47,996 nucleotides of DNA from Natronobiforma cellulositropha. Its GTDB lineage: Archaea; Halobacteriota; Halobacteria; Halobacteriales; Natrialbaceae. The notes below the pieces were generated by a model, which had not been told where the DNA came from, ran no database searches, and saw only the letters and a program-made list of their open reading frames with translations. Location: contig NZ_JANZXN010000019.1 in NCBI RefSeq assembly GCF_025629245.1, positions 115,271-163,266 of the forward strand, given 5' to 3'. The translations under genes and the position numbers were made by a program. Positions 1-8,715 of this stretch are shown in pieces (positions within the stretch are counted from its first letter, which is position 1; every line of letters starts with the position of its first letter).

Positions 1-225
1 GCGTTCGCCCAACTTCTGGACGTTCTCGAGACCACGACGCAGGATCATCTGATCGAGGATGGCCGCCTGGTCGCGCGAGGGCTGGCCCACTCGGTTTAGG
101 TACTGGTACGGCCGCGCCCCGCGCTGGGTCTGGGCCTGCGCTCGAGTGCGCTGTGTACGTTCGTTTCGCTCACTGTCGTCGTTCGAGCGGTCGCGTCGGT
201 CCCGGTCGAAGCTCACACGCTCCAC
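1..225 (-). CDS. Truncated hypothetical protein, N-terminal part only
   Basis: An open frame on the minus strand runs off the left edge of the window. It gives about 75 residues from a GTG at 225 (a second in-frame GTG lies at 216). The start is a charged Arg/Asp/Glu/Gln-rich stretch, followed by a more ordinary segment with the sequence PYQYLNRVGQPSRDQ and then a Leu/Ile-rich helix. Third positions are mostly G or C in this frame. A TATA-like AT-rich element (241-252, read on the minus strand) sits 16-27 nt before the GTG, which fits a leaderless haloarchaeal transcript. I do not recognise the family; the disordered N-terminus before a helical region may be a tail ahead of a larger domain outside the window. 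Confidence 0.5.
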   Translation of the reverse strand, partial: MERVSFDRDRRDRSNDDSERNERTQRTRAQAQTQRGARPYQYLNRVGQPSRDQAAILDQMILRRGLENVQKLGER

Positions 226-380
226 CTCGTGTGTCGTTGCATTGGTAATTATCGAAGCGTTACTACTCGCTCATCTTAGCTGTTGGTGATCGGACACGCT
301 GACGATGAGCGCTACTCGAGAGCTCGTCCAAACGAACGGCGTCACCGACACCCATTTCCAGAAATTATATGTATCTATCC

Positions 381-486
381 GTGAAACTCACGCGCTGGAA
401 GCTGCGCCCGCCGACCGGGAGGGGCAGACATGAGAAATGCCCCGGGTGGAACCAGCACCCGCGGCGTGGCTTCCGACCATGCGGTC
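381..486 (+). ncRNA. Candidate structured RNA, unidentified
   Basis: This lies in a 400-nt stretch (226-625) without a convincing gene. By eye it folds compactly. A 12-bp closing stem pairs 397-408 with 463-474 (ten Watson-Crick pairs and two G-U). Inside it are two hairpins: 421-426 with 438-443 (GGGGCA/TGCCCC, 11-nt loop containing ATGAGA) and 444-448 with 456-460 (GGGTG/CACCC, 7-nt loop). A further small hairpin follows (475-478 with 483-486, GACC/GGTC), and 381-384 can pair with 388-391. A TATA-like AATTATATGTA lies at about 363-373, at the right distance for a start near 390-397. The G/A-rich loop of the first hairpin could form a kink-loop, as in archaeal H/ACA guide RNAs, but I see no clear ACA box. 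The strand is inferred from the promoter-like element. It could instead be a chance fold in GC-rich DNA. Confidence 0.33.
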
Positions 487-625
487 AGTGAGCCATGACT
501 CCATACCAACCACGCGACCTTAAAAGGCTCGCAAACGACCAGTACAGGCGTCGAGAACGCGGAATTCTGAGCAACAGCGCTCGAGTACGCACACCGACCA
601 GTCACGGCCCGCCGGAGGGCCACCG

Positions 626-853
626 ATGAGCGAGGAGCCCCCAGCAGAGCCACAGGGCGACGGGTCGGCGGGCGACTCGAGTCCGTGGTTCGTCGACGAG
701 GACGCCGACCTCGAGTGGAAGCCGCCGCGCTGTCCCCACTGCGAGAGCGTCGTGGTCGGGGTGACGGCGACGGGACCGGACACCATCCAGGCCTCCTGTG
801 GCTGTTGGCTCACGCAGGCGGAGGCTCGAGCGTTGCGAGAGCGCTCGGACTAA
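626..853 (+). CDS. Small zinc-ribbon-like protein (75 aa)
   Basis: Encodes a 75-residue acidic protein. The first 30 residues are disordered and rich in Glu, Pro, Ser and Asp. The second half has a CPHC pair near residue 37-40 and a CGC pair near residue 58-60, so three or four cysteines could bind one zinc ion. The C-terminus is a short charged helix (LTQAEARALRER). Small proteins of this kind are very common in haloarchaea, and their partners are mostly unknown. A TTAAAAG element lies about 100 nt upstream (520-526), with no closer promoter seen, so the 5' end is uncertain. Codon use fits the host. Function is not assignable; a nucleic-acid or protein-binding role is only a guess from the zinc motif. 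Confidence 0.65.
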   Translation: MSEEPPAEPQGDGSAGDSSPWFVDEDADLEWKPPRCPHCESVVVGVTATGPDTIQASCGCWLTQAEARALRERSD

Positions 854-899
854 GACGAGACCGAAGGTTCGTAACGAAACATGTGGTCTGACCCGAATC

Positions 900-907
900 T
901 CTTTATG
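900..907 (+). promoter_or_regulatory. TATA-like element of the toxin-antitoxin pair
   Basis: CTTTATGC lies about 30 nt before the ATG at 935. The position supports 935 rather than the in-frame ATG at 881 as the start, because a transcript beginning downstream of this box could not include 881. Confidence 0.45.
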
Positions 908-934
908 CTACAATCGACTACAATTGGGTACACT

Positions 935-1348
935 ATGCCGGTACTCCTCGAAGACCACGACCCCGAAATCACCCTGCAGCCAGGAACTACGAAGTCAGAC
1001 GTCGTGGAGTATCTGTACCGTAACCCAGAGTGGGGATATTCACCACGAGACATCAAGGAATCTCTCGACATCCCACGGGGGACCGCTACAACCACGCTCA
1101 AACGCCTCTACGACGACGGGTACGTCGGGAAAACCGACGACGGCTATTACCACGCTCTCGGCGAACGGGAAGACATCCGGCGGTACGTTTCGAGTCTCGA
1201 ACAGGTACACCGGATGTTCGGTCGCCACCGCGATGCGGACGCCACGCCCGAAGAACCCGAGAAACAAATCGGTGACGGCCGCACTGACGAAGAACTCGAT
1301 GCAGAGCTCGCAGAGCTAGAAGACGACATGGACGAATTGAATGAGTAA
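935..1348 (+). CDS. Winged-helix regulator, probable antitoxin partner
   Basis: A 137-residue protein with a MarR/ArsR-like winged-helix domain in its first 75 residues: a helix around SDVVEYLYRNP, the recognition region YSPRDIKESLDIPRGTATTT, and a wing (KTDDGYYHAL). The rest is a charged, Glu/Asp-rich helical tail, probably a coiled coil or toxin-binding arm. Its stop overlaps the start of the downstream PemK/MazF-like reading frame by 8 nt (ATG at 1341, stop ending at 1348), so the two are translationally coupled. In haloarchaea such winged-helix proteins are often encoded just before PemK-like toxins, which is why I infer an antitoxin/autorepressor role. An in-frame ATG at 881 would add 18 residues but lies upstream of the TATA-like box, so I chose 935. 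The gene itself looks intact. Confidence 0.72.
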   Translation: MPVLLEDHDPEITLQPGTTKSDVVEYLYRNPEWGYSPRDIKESLDIPRGTATTTLKRLYDDGYVGKTDDGYYHALGEREDIRRYVSSLEQVHRMFGRHRDADATPEEPEKQIGDGRTDEELDAELAELEDDMDELNE

Positions 1349-1678
1349 ACTGTCCGCGGGAGACGTTTGCTGGGCTCGAGACCCAACAGGTGCCCACCCC
1401 CAGAGACCGATTATCGTGTTAGCCCACGACACACACCCATTCAGCGCCACCGACTGTACGGTGATGTGTGTAGGGACGAGCGCCGGTACCAGCAAACGAC
1501 CCCCGAACTCAAGGACGAGCACCTCGACGGCATCTCTTTCAACGATACGTCGTACCTGATGCCGTGGGCACTGTACACGATTGCACCGGGGACAATCATG
1601 AACGGTACAACAAAAGGCGAGCTTACGGAAGATGGACGCAGACTGGTCAAAAAGTCACTGATTTCCCTCATCCCGTAA
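1341..1678 (+). pseudogene. PemK/MazF-like toxin, frameshifted
   Basis: Two overlapping frames together encode one recognisable protein. The first frame, from ATG 1341, gives a PemK/MazF-like N-terminus (GDVCWARDPTG, then RPIIVLAHDTHPF and [10 protein letters not shown]). The homologous C-terminal half ([13 protein letters not shown], then [15 protein letters not shown]) continues in another frame to the stop at 1678. The break lies at about 1485-1487; adding a single base there would restore an open frame of about 113 residues. The family cleaves RNA as a growth-inhibiting toxin, and its partner is the winged-helix protein just upstream. As written, the product would be a 72-residue truncated protein with a nonsense tail. 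The cause could be a genuine inactivating deletion or a sequencing/assembly error. The partner gene is intact, which is the arrangement expected to tolerate toxin loss. Confidence 0.72.
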
Positions 1679-1794
1679 CTGGTAGACGAGGGGGGATCAC
1701 GAACGATTGTCACGAGAGAACGCAGCGCCGCATCCACACACAGTCGCGCCAGCCTATCGGTATCGGTATAGGGTATCCAGCCAACAGGTCGGGT

Positions 1795-3096
1795 ATGAAC
1801 GTCACCGTCACCCCCTCCCGGGTCAGCGGCGAGGCGCGAGCACCGCCATCGAAGAGCTACACTCACCGGGCGATTCTCGCCTCCGGCTACGCCGACGAGG
1901 CGACCGTCACCGACGCGCTCTGGAGCGCCGACACCCGCGCGACGGCGCGCGCAGTCGACCTCTACGGCGGGTCCGTCGAACGCGACGAGGCGGGCGTCCT
2001 CGAGATCACCGGCTTCGACGGGCGGCCCGACGTGCCCGCGAACGTGATCGACTGTGACAACAGCGGGACGACGATGCGACTGGTCACCGCGACCGCCGCG
2101 CTCGCCGACGGAGTCACCGTCCTCACCGGCGACGCCTCGCTGCGCTCGAGACCGCAGGGACCGCTGCTCGAGGCGGTCGCCGACCTCGGCGGAGAGGCGA
2201 TCAGCACGCGAGGCAACGGCCAGGCCCCGCTCGTCGTGACGGGACCGGTCGCGGGCGGGTCGGTGTCGATCCCCGGCGACGTCTCCTCGCAGTACATCTC
2301 GGCGCTGTTGATGGCCGGCGCGGTCACCGAGGAGGGAATCGACCTCGAACTCGAGACACAGCTCAAATCGGCCCCCTACGTCGACGTGACGCTCGAGGTG
2401 CTCGAAGACTTCGGCGTGACGGCCGAGAAAACGGCCGACGGCTTCAGCGTCGCGGGCGGGCAGGCCTACCGGCCGGTCGGCGGCGAGTACGCCGTCCCCG
2501 GCGACTTCTCGTCGATCTCGTATCTCGCAGCAGCGGGCGCGGTCGCGGGTGCGGAGTCGGTTCGCGTCGCGGGTGCCCACCCGAGCGCGCAGGGTGACAG
2601 CGCCATCGTCGAGATCCTCGAGCGGATGGGTGCGGACATCGAGTGGGACCACGACGCGGGGACGATCGACGTCGCCCGGAGCGAACTCGAGGGCGTCGAG
2701 GTGTCGGTCGAGGACACCCCCGACCTACTGCCGACGATCGCCACCCTGGGTGCGATCGCCGACGGCGAGACGCACATCGTCGACGCCGAACACGTCCGCT
2801 ACAAGGAGACCGACCGCGTGAGCGCGATGGCCGAGGAACTCGAGAAGATGGGCGTGTCCTCGAGCGAAGAGCGCGACTCGCTGACGATCCACGGCGCGGA
2901 CTCACAGCTGTCGGGTGCGACGGTCGACGGCCGCGGCGACCACCGCATCGTCATGTCGCTCGCGATCGCCGCACTCGTCGCCGAGGGCGAGACGACCATC
3001 CAGGGGAGCGAGCACGTCGACGTCTCCTTCCCCGGCTTCTTCGACGTACTCGAGGGACTCGGTGCACGCGTCGGGACCGGTGAGGAGAGTCACTGA
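1795..3096 (+). CDS. aroA: 3-phosphoshikimate 1-carboxyvinyltransferase (EPSP synthase)
   Basis: Transfers the enolpyruvyl group of phosphoenolpyruvate to shikimate 3-phosphate, the sixth step of the shikimate pathway. The 433-residue product has the family's expected length. Signature segments are visible: [10 protein letters not shown] near the N-terminus (phosphate/PEP-binding Lys), [11 protein letters not shown] near residue 85, [18 protein letters not shown], then RYKETDRV (PEP-binding Lys, Glu, Arg) and [10 protein letters not shown] near the C-terminus. I chose ATG 1795 because family conservation begins right after it; the open frame continues upstream but encodes unrelated sequence. 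aroC, for the next step, lies 4.2 kb downstream on the same strand, separated by two histidine kinase genes on the other strand. The 3' end overlaps the convergent kinase gene by 7 nt. Confidence 0.96.
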   Translation: MNVTVTPSRVSGEARAPPSKSYTHRAILASGYADEATVTDALWSADTRATARAVDLYGGSVERDEAGVLEITGFDGRPDVPANVIDCDNSGTTMRLVTATAALADGVTVLTGDASLRSRPQGPLLEAVADLGGEAISTRGNGQAPLVVTGPVAGGSVSIPGDVSSQYISALLMAGAVTEEGIDLELETQLKSAPYVDVTLEVLEDFGVTAEKTADGFSVAGGQAYRPVGGEYAVPGDFSSISYLAAAGAVAGAESVRVAGAHPSAQGDSAIVEILERMGADIEWDHDAGTIDVARSELEGVEVSVEDTPDLLPTIATLGAIADGETHIVDAEHVRYKETDRVSAMAEELEKMGVSSSEERDSLTIHGADSQLSGATVDGRGDHRIVMSLAIAALVAEGETTIQGSEHVDVSFPGFFDVLEGLGARVGTGEESH

Positions 3097-5120
3097 CCGA
3101 GGTCGAACACCGCGACCTCGTCGAAGACCGCGCTGGCGAGGCGAGAGGGGTCGAGGCTACAGACGAGCAAGCCCACGGAAACCGTCTCACCACACTCGAT
3201 CCGGCGCTCGTCGATCGGGACCCAGGTCTCGCCGTCGCTCGAGTGGTACGCCGTCACCGTCGGGCCGACCCGGTCCAGGCGATACCAGTGGGGACCGTCG
3301 GTCGCCGCCTCGAACTGTGTGCTGACGAGGTAGCGTTCGGAATCGGGCCGCCAGATGACCTCCGACTGGCCACCGCCGATCGCCCCGACGAAGCCGAGCG
3401 GTGCACCCGACTCGGGGCTGGCGCGAATCGCGAGTCCCGCCTTGCTGTAGGTCGTGACGTGCTCGCTCTCTCTGAGGCGGGCGACGATCCGGGCGTCGCC
3501 GTCGACCTCGGTATAGGCGAAGTGACACTCGTCGGTGTCGTACCAGAGGTTCACGCCGCCGCCGTGGACCGTCCACCGGCCGGCCGACTCGTCGTAGCGG
3601 CTCGAGCCCGGCGGGGTCGCTTCGCCGACGTCGACGTGGTCGGTGAGCCGAACGGCGGTGTGTTCGCCCGCGCGGGTGTGCTCTCGAGGGGCGGCGACGA
3701 CGAGACAGTCTTCCACGTCGAAGCGCGCGCCGCCCGCGCGTCCGTCGGTGATCGACAGCGACCAGTCGTGTACTCCGACGACCTGGTTGACGATGGCCAG
3801 GCCGACGCCCGTGCCGCCGTCGGTCGTGGTGTAGCCGTACTCGAGGACCGACTCACGCTCGTGTTCGGCGATGCCGGGACCGTCGTCTTCGACGAAGAAC
3901 CCGGTGTCCGTGACGCCGACGGTGACGTCGACGGTCGTCCCCGCGTGGACGATGGCGTTTTTGAACAGGTTCTCGAGGAGCAACGAGAGGTAGTGCGGGT
4001 CGGCCCAGACGGTCGCCCCGTCAGAAACCCGTGAGTCGAGCGTGGAGCTGTCGACGGAGACGGCATCCCAGGCGGATTCGACCGCCGGGGAGAGTTCGAC
4101 CGGCGCGATCGACGGCTCGTCGAGTTCGGTACGCGCCGTCGTGACCAGGTCGTCGATGAGGTCGCGAAGCTGTTCGAGCGCGGCTCTCGTCTGCTCGAGT
4201 GGCTCTTCCGTCCCGGTTTCGAGCGCGTACTCGAGGTAGCCGTGGGCGATGTTCAGCGGGTTCCTGAGGTCGTGAGCGGCGAAACTCGCGAGGCGCTCGA
4301 GGCGCTGGCGCTGGTAGTGGAGGTCGCGCTCGAGGCGTTTCTCTTCGGTGACGTCACAGCGGACGCCGACGACGCCCTGGACGGTGCCCTCCTCGTCGTG
4401 CCAGGGAAACCGGGAGGTACGCCGCCAGAACGTCTCGTCGTCCTCGACGAACTCGAGGTAGGGCTCGTCACGTTCGAGGATCGGATCGCCGCTCTCGATC
4501 ACGGCGACGTCGGACTCGTGGGCGCGACGCGCTTCCCTCTCGATCGCACTGGAGGAGATTTCGAGTTCGGTCTTCCCGGTCGGGTCGGCCCACATCTCGG
4601 CGCAGGCGCGTTTCGAGAGCCGGAGACAACGGGCGTCGCGGTCTTTGACGTAGAGTTCCAGTGCGGGCTGTTCGAGCAGCGCCTCGAGAATCCGGTGTGA
4701 GTCGTGGTGCGTACGGCTTCGGGCGGCCGTCTCGAGGTGGTCGCGAACGCAGGCCAGGAGCGTCTCACCGGTCGGGTCGGCCGTCGTCGGGAGGTAGGAG
4801 ACACCCGCACCGGCCGCCGCTCGGAGCAGTTCCGGCGTGTCCGTCGGCGGGGTGAAGACGACTGGAGCCGGCGGCGTCTGAGCACGAGCGGCCGCCAGGA
4901 GGTCGGCCGGCGACCCGTCCGGGAGCGAACCACCGCTCACCAGGCAGACTGGACCCGCCGGTGAGTCAGCGTCGAGCAGTTCGCGCGCTGCAGCGATCGA
5001 CGACGCCGTCTCGAGCGAGAGCGCGTCGTCTCTACCGAAGACCGCTCCGAGTTCGGCGTGGACGTGCTCGTCGGTGCCGACGGAGAGGACTGTCCGAGGT
5101 GCCGTGTCGCGACCGGACAT
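3090..5120 (-). CDS. Soluble PAS histidine kinase with C-terminal ConA-like domain
   Basis: A 676-residue predicted cytoplasmic sensor kinase without a signal peptide or membrane segment. In order: a degenerate receiver (about 8-130), a PAS domain (about 145-260), HisKA with the phospho-accepting His283 in the H-box [10 protein letters not shown], and HATPase_c (about 375-470) with N388 in the N-box, DDGPGI and GTGVGLAIV. From about 505 to the end comes a beta-rich domain ([32 protein letters not shown]) resembling DUF1349/concanavalin-A-like domains, which usually occur in secreted carbohydrate-active proteins. The receiver lacks the usual phospho-acceptor Asp: the strand reads [12 protein letters not shown]. 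The gene lies 112 nt downstream of a paralogue of identical layout and ends inside the aroA stop region. A possible TATA-like element (TCTATACGC) precedes it. The output regulator is unknown; no cognate receiver gene is adjacent. Confidence 0.88.
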   Translation of the reverse strand: MSGRDTAPRTVLSVGTDEHVHAELGAVFGRDDALSLETASSIAAARELLDADSPAGPVCLVSGGSLPDGSPADLLAAARAQTPPAPVVFTPPTDTPELLRAAAGAGVSYLPTTADPTGETLLACVRDHLETAARSRTHHDSHRILEALLEQPALELYVKDRDARCLRLSKRACAEMWADPTGKTELEISSSAIEREARRAHESDVAVIESGDPILERDEPYLEFVEDDETFWRRTSRFPWHDEEGTVQGVVGVRCDVTEEKRLERDLHYQRQRLERLASFAAHDLRNPLNIAHGYLEYALETGTEEPLEQTRAALEQLRDLIDDLVTTARTELDEPSIAPVELSPAVESAWDAVSVDSSTLDSRVSDGATVWADPHYLSLLLENLFKNAIVHAGTTVDVTVGVTDTGFFVEDDGPGIAEHERESVLEYGYTTTDGGTGVGLAIVNQVVGVHDWSLSITDGRAGGARFDVEDCLVVAAPREHTRAGEHTAVRLTDHVDVGEATPPGSSRYDESAGRWTVHGGGVNLWYDTDECHFAYTEVDGDARIVARLRESEHVTTYSKAGLAIRASPESGAPLGFVGAIGGGQSEVIWRPDSERYLVSTQFEAATDGPHWYRLDRVGPTVTAYHSSDGETWVPIDERRIECGETVSVGLLVCSLDPSRLASAVFDEVAVFDLGQ

Positions 5121-5232
5121 ACTGTTCGCGTATCAGTACGTGTGAGCAAGCGTATAGAGACTGCGGCCATTCGCCGGCGGGGAGAGAAGTTGACAGGGGG
5201 TGCGGGTTGGCCCACCCGCGCCAGCCGAGGCG

Positions 5233-7233
5233 CTAGTACTCGACGACGGAGACGTCCTCGAACACGCTGACGCAGTGGTTCTCCGGGTCGTGACTGCAGA
5301 CTGCCAGCCCGACCGCTGCGGCGTCCTCGAGCGAGAGGGCCCGTTCGTCGATCGGGACCCAGGTCTCGCCGTCGCGAGAGTGGAACGTCGTCACCTGCTC
5401 GCCGGTTCGGTCCAGTCGGAACCACGGGTACGTCTCCGGCCCGGCGGGCAGTTGGCGGCTCGCGATCGGGTCGTCCGGCGTCGGTCGCCAGAGGAGTTCG
5501 GTCGCCGGGCCGCCGGTCATGCCGACGAATCCGAGCGGTGCGCCGGCCCGGGGTTCGCCGCGGATCATCAGGCCTGCTTTCCGGTGTTCGTCACCCTCGC
5601 CGAAGTCCGCGACGCGGGCGACGATCCGGCCGTCGCCGGCGAGTGGCGCGTGGACGAAGTAACACTCGTCGATGTTGCTCCAGACGTTCTCGCCGCCGCC
5701 GTGGACCGTCCACCGGCCGGATCCCTCGTCGTGGTCGACGGTCCCCGCGGGAGTCGCCCCGCCGATGTCGGTGTCCGCACGGAGGGTGACGTTCTCGCCG
5801 TCTCTGAGGTCTCCCGGGGCGGTGACGAGCAGGCAGTTGCTCACCTCGAAGCGCGCGCCACCGATCGACCCGGCGGTGACGTCGACCGCCCAGTCGTGGG
5901 ACTCGGCGATCTGTGCGACGTAGGCGAGACCCATTCCCGACCCGTTCTCGGAACCGGTGTACCCGAAGTCGAACACTTGCTCGCGTTCGTCGTCGGGAAT
6001 GCCGGGACCGTCGTCTTCGACGAAGAACCCGGTCGGCATCGTCCCCACGGTGACGTAGACGTCGGTGCCCACGTGTTGAATCGCGTTGCGAAACAGGTTC
6101 GCGAACAGCTGTCGGAGGAGGCGTTCGTCGGCCGTGATCACCGTCCCATCGGGAACGGCGTTGCGAAGCGTCGCGTCCCTGATCCCAACCTCTGACCAGA
6201 TCTCTTCGATCGTCGTCTGTAGGTCGACCGTCGAGAGCGTGGCGACGCCGGCCTGGTCGCGCGTCATCTCGAGGAGGTCGTCGATGAGGCGTTCGATTCG
6301 AGACAGCGCCCGGGAGACCTCCGCGAACGCGTCGTCGCTGCCGGTCTCGCGTCCGAGTTCGAGGTAGCCGTTCGCGACGTTCAGCGGGTTCCGGAGGTCG
6401 TGTGAGACGAAACTCGCGAACCGGTCGAGGTGTCGCTGCTGGCGTTCGAGTTCGTGCTCCCGGCGTTTCAATTCGGTGATATCGCGCGTGAGACCCATGA
6501 GACCGCAGATCTCGCCCTGTTCGTTTCGCCAGGGAACTTTCGTCGACTCGAGCCAGATCGCGTCGACGTTCGGGATGTCGAGCGCCCACACCTCCTCTTT
6601 CTCGACGATGGGGTCGCCGGTCTCGATCACGTGGAGGTCGTCCTCGTAGGAGTTCCAGGCCTGGTCGCCGATCTCGTGAGCGTACACCTCGGGGTCGGTC
6701 TTCCCGATCGGATCGACCGAGTCGGTATCCGTCCCGACGCCGGGACCGACGCGGACGTGTCTGGCCTCCCGGTCTTTGAAGTAGACGGAGATCGGCAGGT
6801 CGCTCATCATCGACGTGAACATCGCACTCTCGGTCTCGTGGCGACGGCGGCGCTCGCGCAGTTCGATCTCCGCACGCACGCGCTCGAGCAGTCGCTCACC
6901 GTCGTCGTCGAGCGAGCGAGGGAGGTAGGCCACGTCGGCGGCACTGGCCTCGCTCGCGAGTCGGTCGCTACCGCGTTCGGGGTAGAGAATCACTGTGGCG
7001 TGTGGATCGCGCTCACGGATGGCGCGTGCGAGGTCGAGTTCGCTTCCGTCCGTCAGGCCGCCTGCGGCGACGACTCCGTCGGCCGTCTCGAGTGCGTCGA
7101 GTGCGGCGTCGATCGAGGTCGTCGGTTCGATGGCGACGCCGTCGAGCGCGTCGAGGAGAGCGGCACGCTCGCGCGCGCTCGAGTCGCTGTCGGCGTAGAG
7201 TAGCGAGAGTGGGCCGTGGTGACGATCGCCCAT
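5233..7233 (-). CDS. Soluble PAS histidine kinase with C-terminal ConA-like domain (paralogue)
   Basis: A 666-residue paralogue of the neighbouring kinase, same domain order: degenerate receiver (about 8-125), PAS (about 140-255), HisKA with His278 in [11 protein letters not shown], HATPase_c (about 370-465) with N383, DDGPGI and GSGMGLAYV, and a C-terminal DUF1349/concanavalin-like domain (about 500-666; [40 protein letters not shown]). The receiver again lacks the Asp (VVAAGGLTDGS). The ATG at 7233 was chosen because the receiver-like fold begins right there; the same open frame extends about 1.1 kb upstream, antisense to aroC, without recognisable content. It is divergent from aroC with 102 nt between starts, so the two could share control sequences. 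No transmembrane segment is visible, so the signal sensed by the PAS and lectin-like domains should be cytoplasmic, unlike most proteins with this C-terminal fold. Confidence 0.88.
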   Translation of the reverse strand: MGDRHHGPLSLLYADSDSSARERAALLDALDGVAIEPTTSIDAALDALETADGVVAAGGLTDGSELDLARAIRERDPHATVILYPERGSDRLASEASAADVAYLPRSLDDDGERLLERVRAEIELRERRRRHETESAMFTSMMSDLPISVYFKDREARHVRVGPGVGTDTDSVDPIGKTDPEVYAHEIGDQAWNSYEDDLHVIETGDPIVEKEEVWALDIPNVDAIWLESTKVPWRNEQGEICGLMGLTRDITELKRREHELERQQRHLDRFASFVSHDLRNPLNVANGYLELGRETGSDDAFAEVSRALSRIERLIDDLLEMTRDQAGVATLSTVDLQTTIEEIWSEVGIRDATLRNAVPDGTVITADERLLRQLFANLFRNAIQHVGTDVYVTVGTMPTGFFVEDDGPGIPDDEREQVFDFGYTGSENGSGMGLAYVAQIAESHDWAVDVTAGSIGGARFEVSNCLLVTAPGDLRDGENVTLRADTDIGGATPAGTVDHDEGSGRWTVHGGGENVWSNIDECYFVHAPLAGDGRIVARVADFGEGDEHRKAGLMIRGEPRAGAPLGFVGMTGGPATELLWRPTPDDPIASRQLPAGPETYPWFRLDRTGEQVTTFHSRDGETWVPIDERALSLEDAAAVGLAVCSHDPENHCVSVFEDVSVVEY

Positions 7234-7335
7234 TGCGTAATTCGTCCGTACTCGAAGGTTATATGCACTCTGGCTAGGCCGCGAGCGGACACGTATTACT
7301 GAAAGCCTAAATGGAAGGAACCCCCAGAGGGCGTA

Positions 7336-8487
7336 ATGAACGGCAACCGTTTCGGTCGCCTCTTTCAGGTGACCACCTTCGGTGAGAGCCACGGAGCGGC
7401 GATGGGCTGTACGATCTCCGGCTGCCCCGCCGGTCTCGAACTCGAGGAAGACGACATTCAGGCGGAACTCGACAGACGAAAACCCGGACAGTCGATGATC
7501 ACGACGAGTCGGGGCGAACCCGACGCTGTCTCGATCAAGTCCGGCGTCCAGGACGGCTACACCACCGGGACGCCGATCGGACTCGTCATCCAGAACAAAG
7601 ACGCCCGCTCGGGCAAGTACGAACCGTTCATCACGGCGCCGCGCCCGAGCCACGGCGACTACACCTACTCCGCGAAGTTCGGGACGCGAAACTGGGGTGG
7701 CGGCGGCCGCTCCTCGGCGCGCGAGACCGTCAACTGGGTGGCTGCGGGTGCGGTCGCGAAGAAGATCCTCGCGAGTGAGGGCATCGAGATCAAAGCCCAC
7801 GTCAACCAGATCGGTGACGTGGTCGCTCCCGACGTCAGTTTCGAGGAGATGCTCGAGCACACGGAGGGGAACGCCGTCCGCTGTGCACACCCTGACACCG
7901 CAGCCGAGATGGAGGCACTGATCGGCGAGTATCAGGAGCAGGGAGACTCCATCGGCGGCAGCATCTACTTCGAGGCACAGGGCGTCCCGGTCGGTCTCGG
8001 CGCACCCCGCTTCGATTCGCTCTCCGCGCGACTCGGCCAGGCGATGATGGCGATTCCCGCGGCCACCGCGTTCGAGTTCGGACTCGGCCGGGAAGCCAGG
8101 GAGTACTCCGGCTACGAGCGCAACGACGACTGGGAGTTCGGCGAGGACGGCCACCCGAAACCGGTCGAGAACGACCACGGCGGCATTCAGGGCGGCATCT
8201 CGAGTGGCGAGCCGATCTACGGCGAGGTCACGCTCCACGCGCCGACGTCGATTCCGAAGACGCAGACGACGGTCGACTGGGAGACCGGCGAGGAGAGAGA
8301 AGAGCAGGTGCTCGGCCGCCACGATCCCGTCTTACCGCCGCGGGGCGTCCCCGTCGTCGAGGCGATGCTGGCGCTCACGCTCGTCGATTTCGTGCTCCTC
8401 TCCGGACGGATCACACCCGACCGCCTCGACGGCGAACCCGGAACCTACGACACCGACTACCACCCGAGCAACCCGAAAAACGAGTGA
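7336..8487 (+). CDS. aroC: Chorismate synthase
   Basis: Converts EPSP to chorismate with reduced flavin, the last common step to Trp, Phe and Tyr. The 383-residue product has normal length. Visible family signatures are FGESHGAAMGCTISG near the start, RRKPGQ, then the RPSHGDYTYSAKFG and GGGRSSARETV blocks around residues 105-130, and the Gly-rich segment NDHGGIQGGISSG near 285. The start at 7336 follows the AT-containing stretch TTACTGAAAGCCTAAAT by about 25 nt, which suits a short or absent leader. Together with aroA it forms a split shikimate-pathway cluster; the two kinase genes between them are on the opposite strand. Confidence 0.96.
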   Translation: MNGNRFGRLFQVTTFGESHGAAMGCTISGCPAGLELEEDDIQAELDRRKPGQSMITTSRGEPDAVSIKSGVQDGYTTGTPIGLVIQNKDARSGKYEPFITAPRPSHGDYTYSAKFGTRNWGGGGRSSARETVNWVAAGAVAKKILASEGIEIKAHVNQIGDVVAPDVSFEEMLEHTEGNAVRCAHPDTAAEMEALIGEYQEQGDSIGGSIYFEAQGVPVGLGAPRFDSLSARLGQAMMAIPAATAFEFGLGREAREYSGYERNDDWEFGEDGHPKPVENDHGGIQGGISSGEPIYGEVTLHAPTSIPKTQTTVDWETGEEREEQVLGRHDPVLPPRGVPVVEAMLALTLVDFVLLSGRITPDRLDGEPGTYDTDYHPSNPKNE

Positions 8488-8715
8488 CTCGAGTGACGCC
8501 GACACACCGGTAGTAGGGACGTCGTCGCCGGGTGAACGGGCGGCCGGCGGCCTCCCAATTTACACGATTTTTAAAGAAGAATGCGGGCCAGCGTACAGGA
8601 ATCGTACGAGGACGTTCATCCTTCACGAAAGATCCTTGGTAATGTATAGCAAAGGCTTTAGGTTCGGTGGGGCAAAATTCCGACTACAGTTGGTCCAGGA
8701 GGGCCACATCCTACT

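Noticed and set aside
7234-8322. Long open frame upstream of the second kinase, antisense to aroC
   Set aside because: It is in phase with the kinase and continues for about 1.1 kb, but it is the reverse complement of a clear aroC gene and has no recognisable content, so it is a GC-rich shadow frame.
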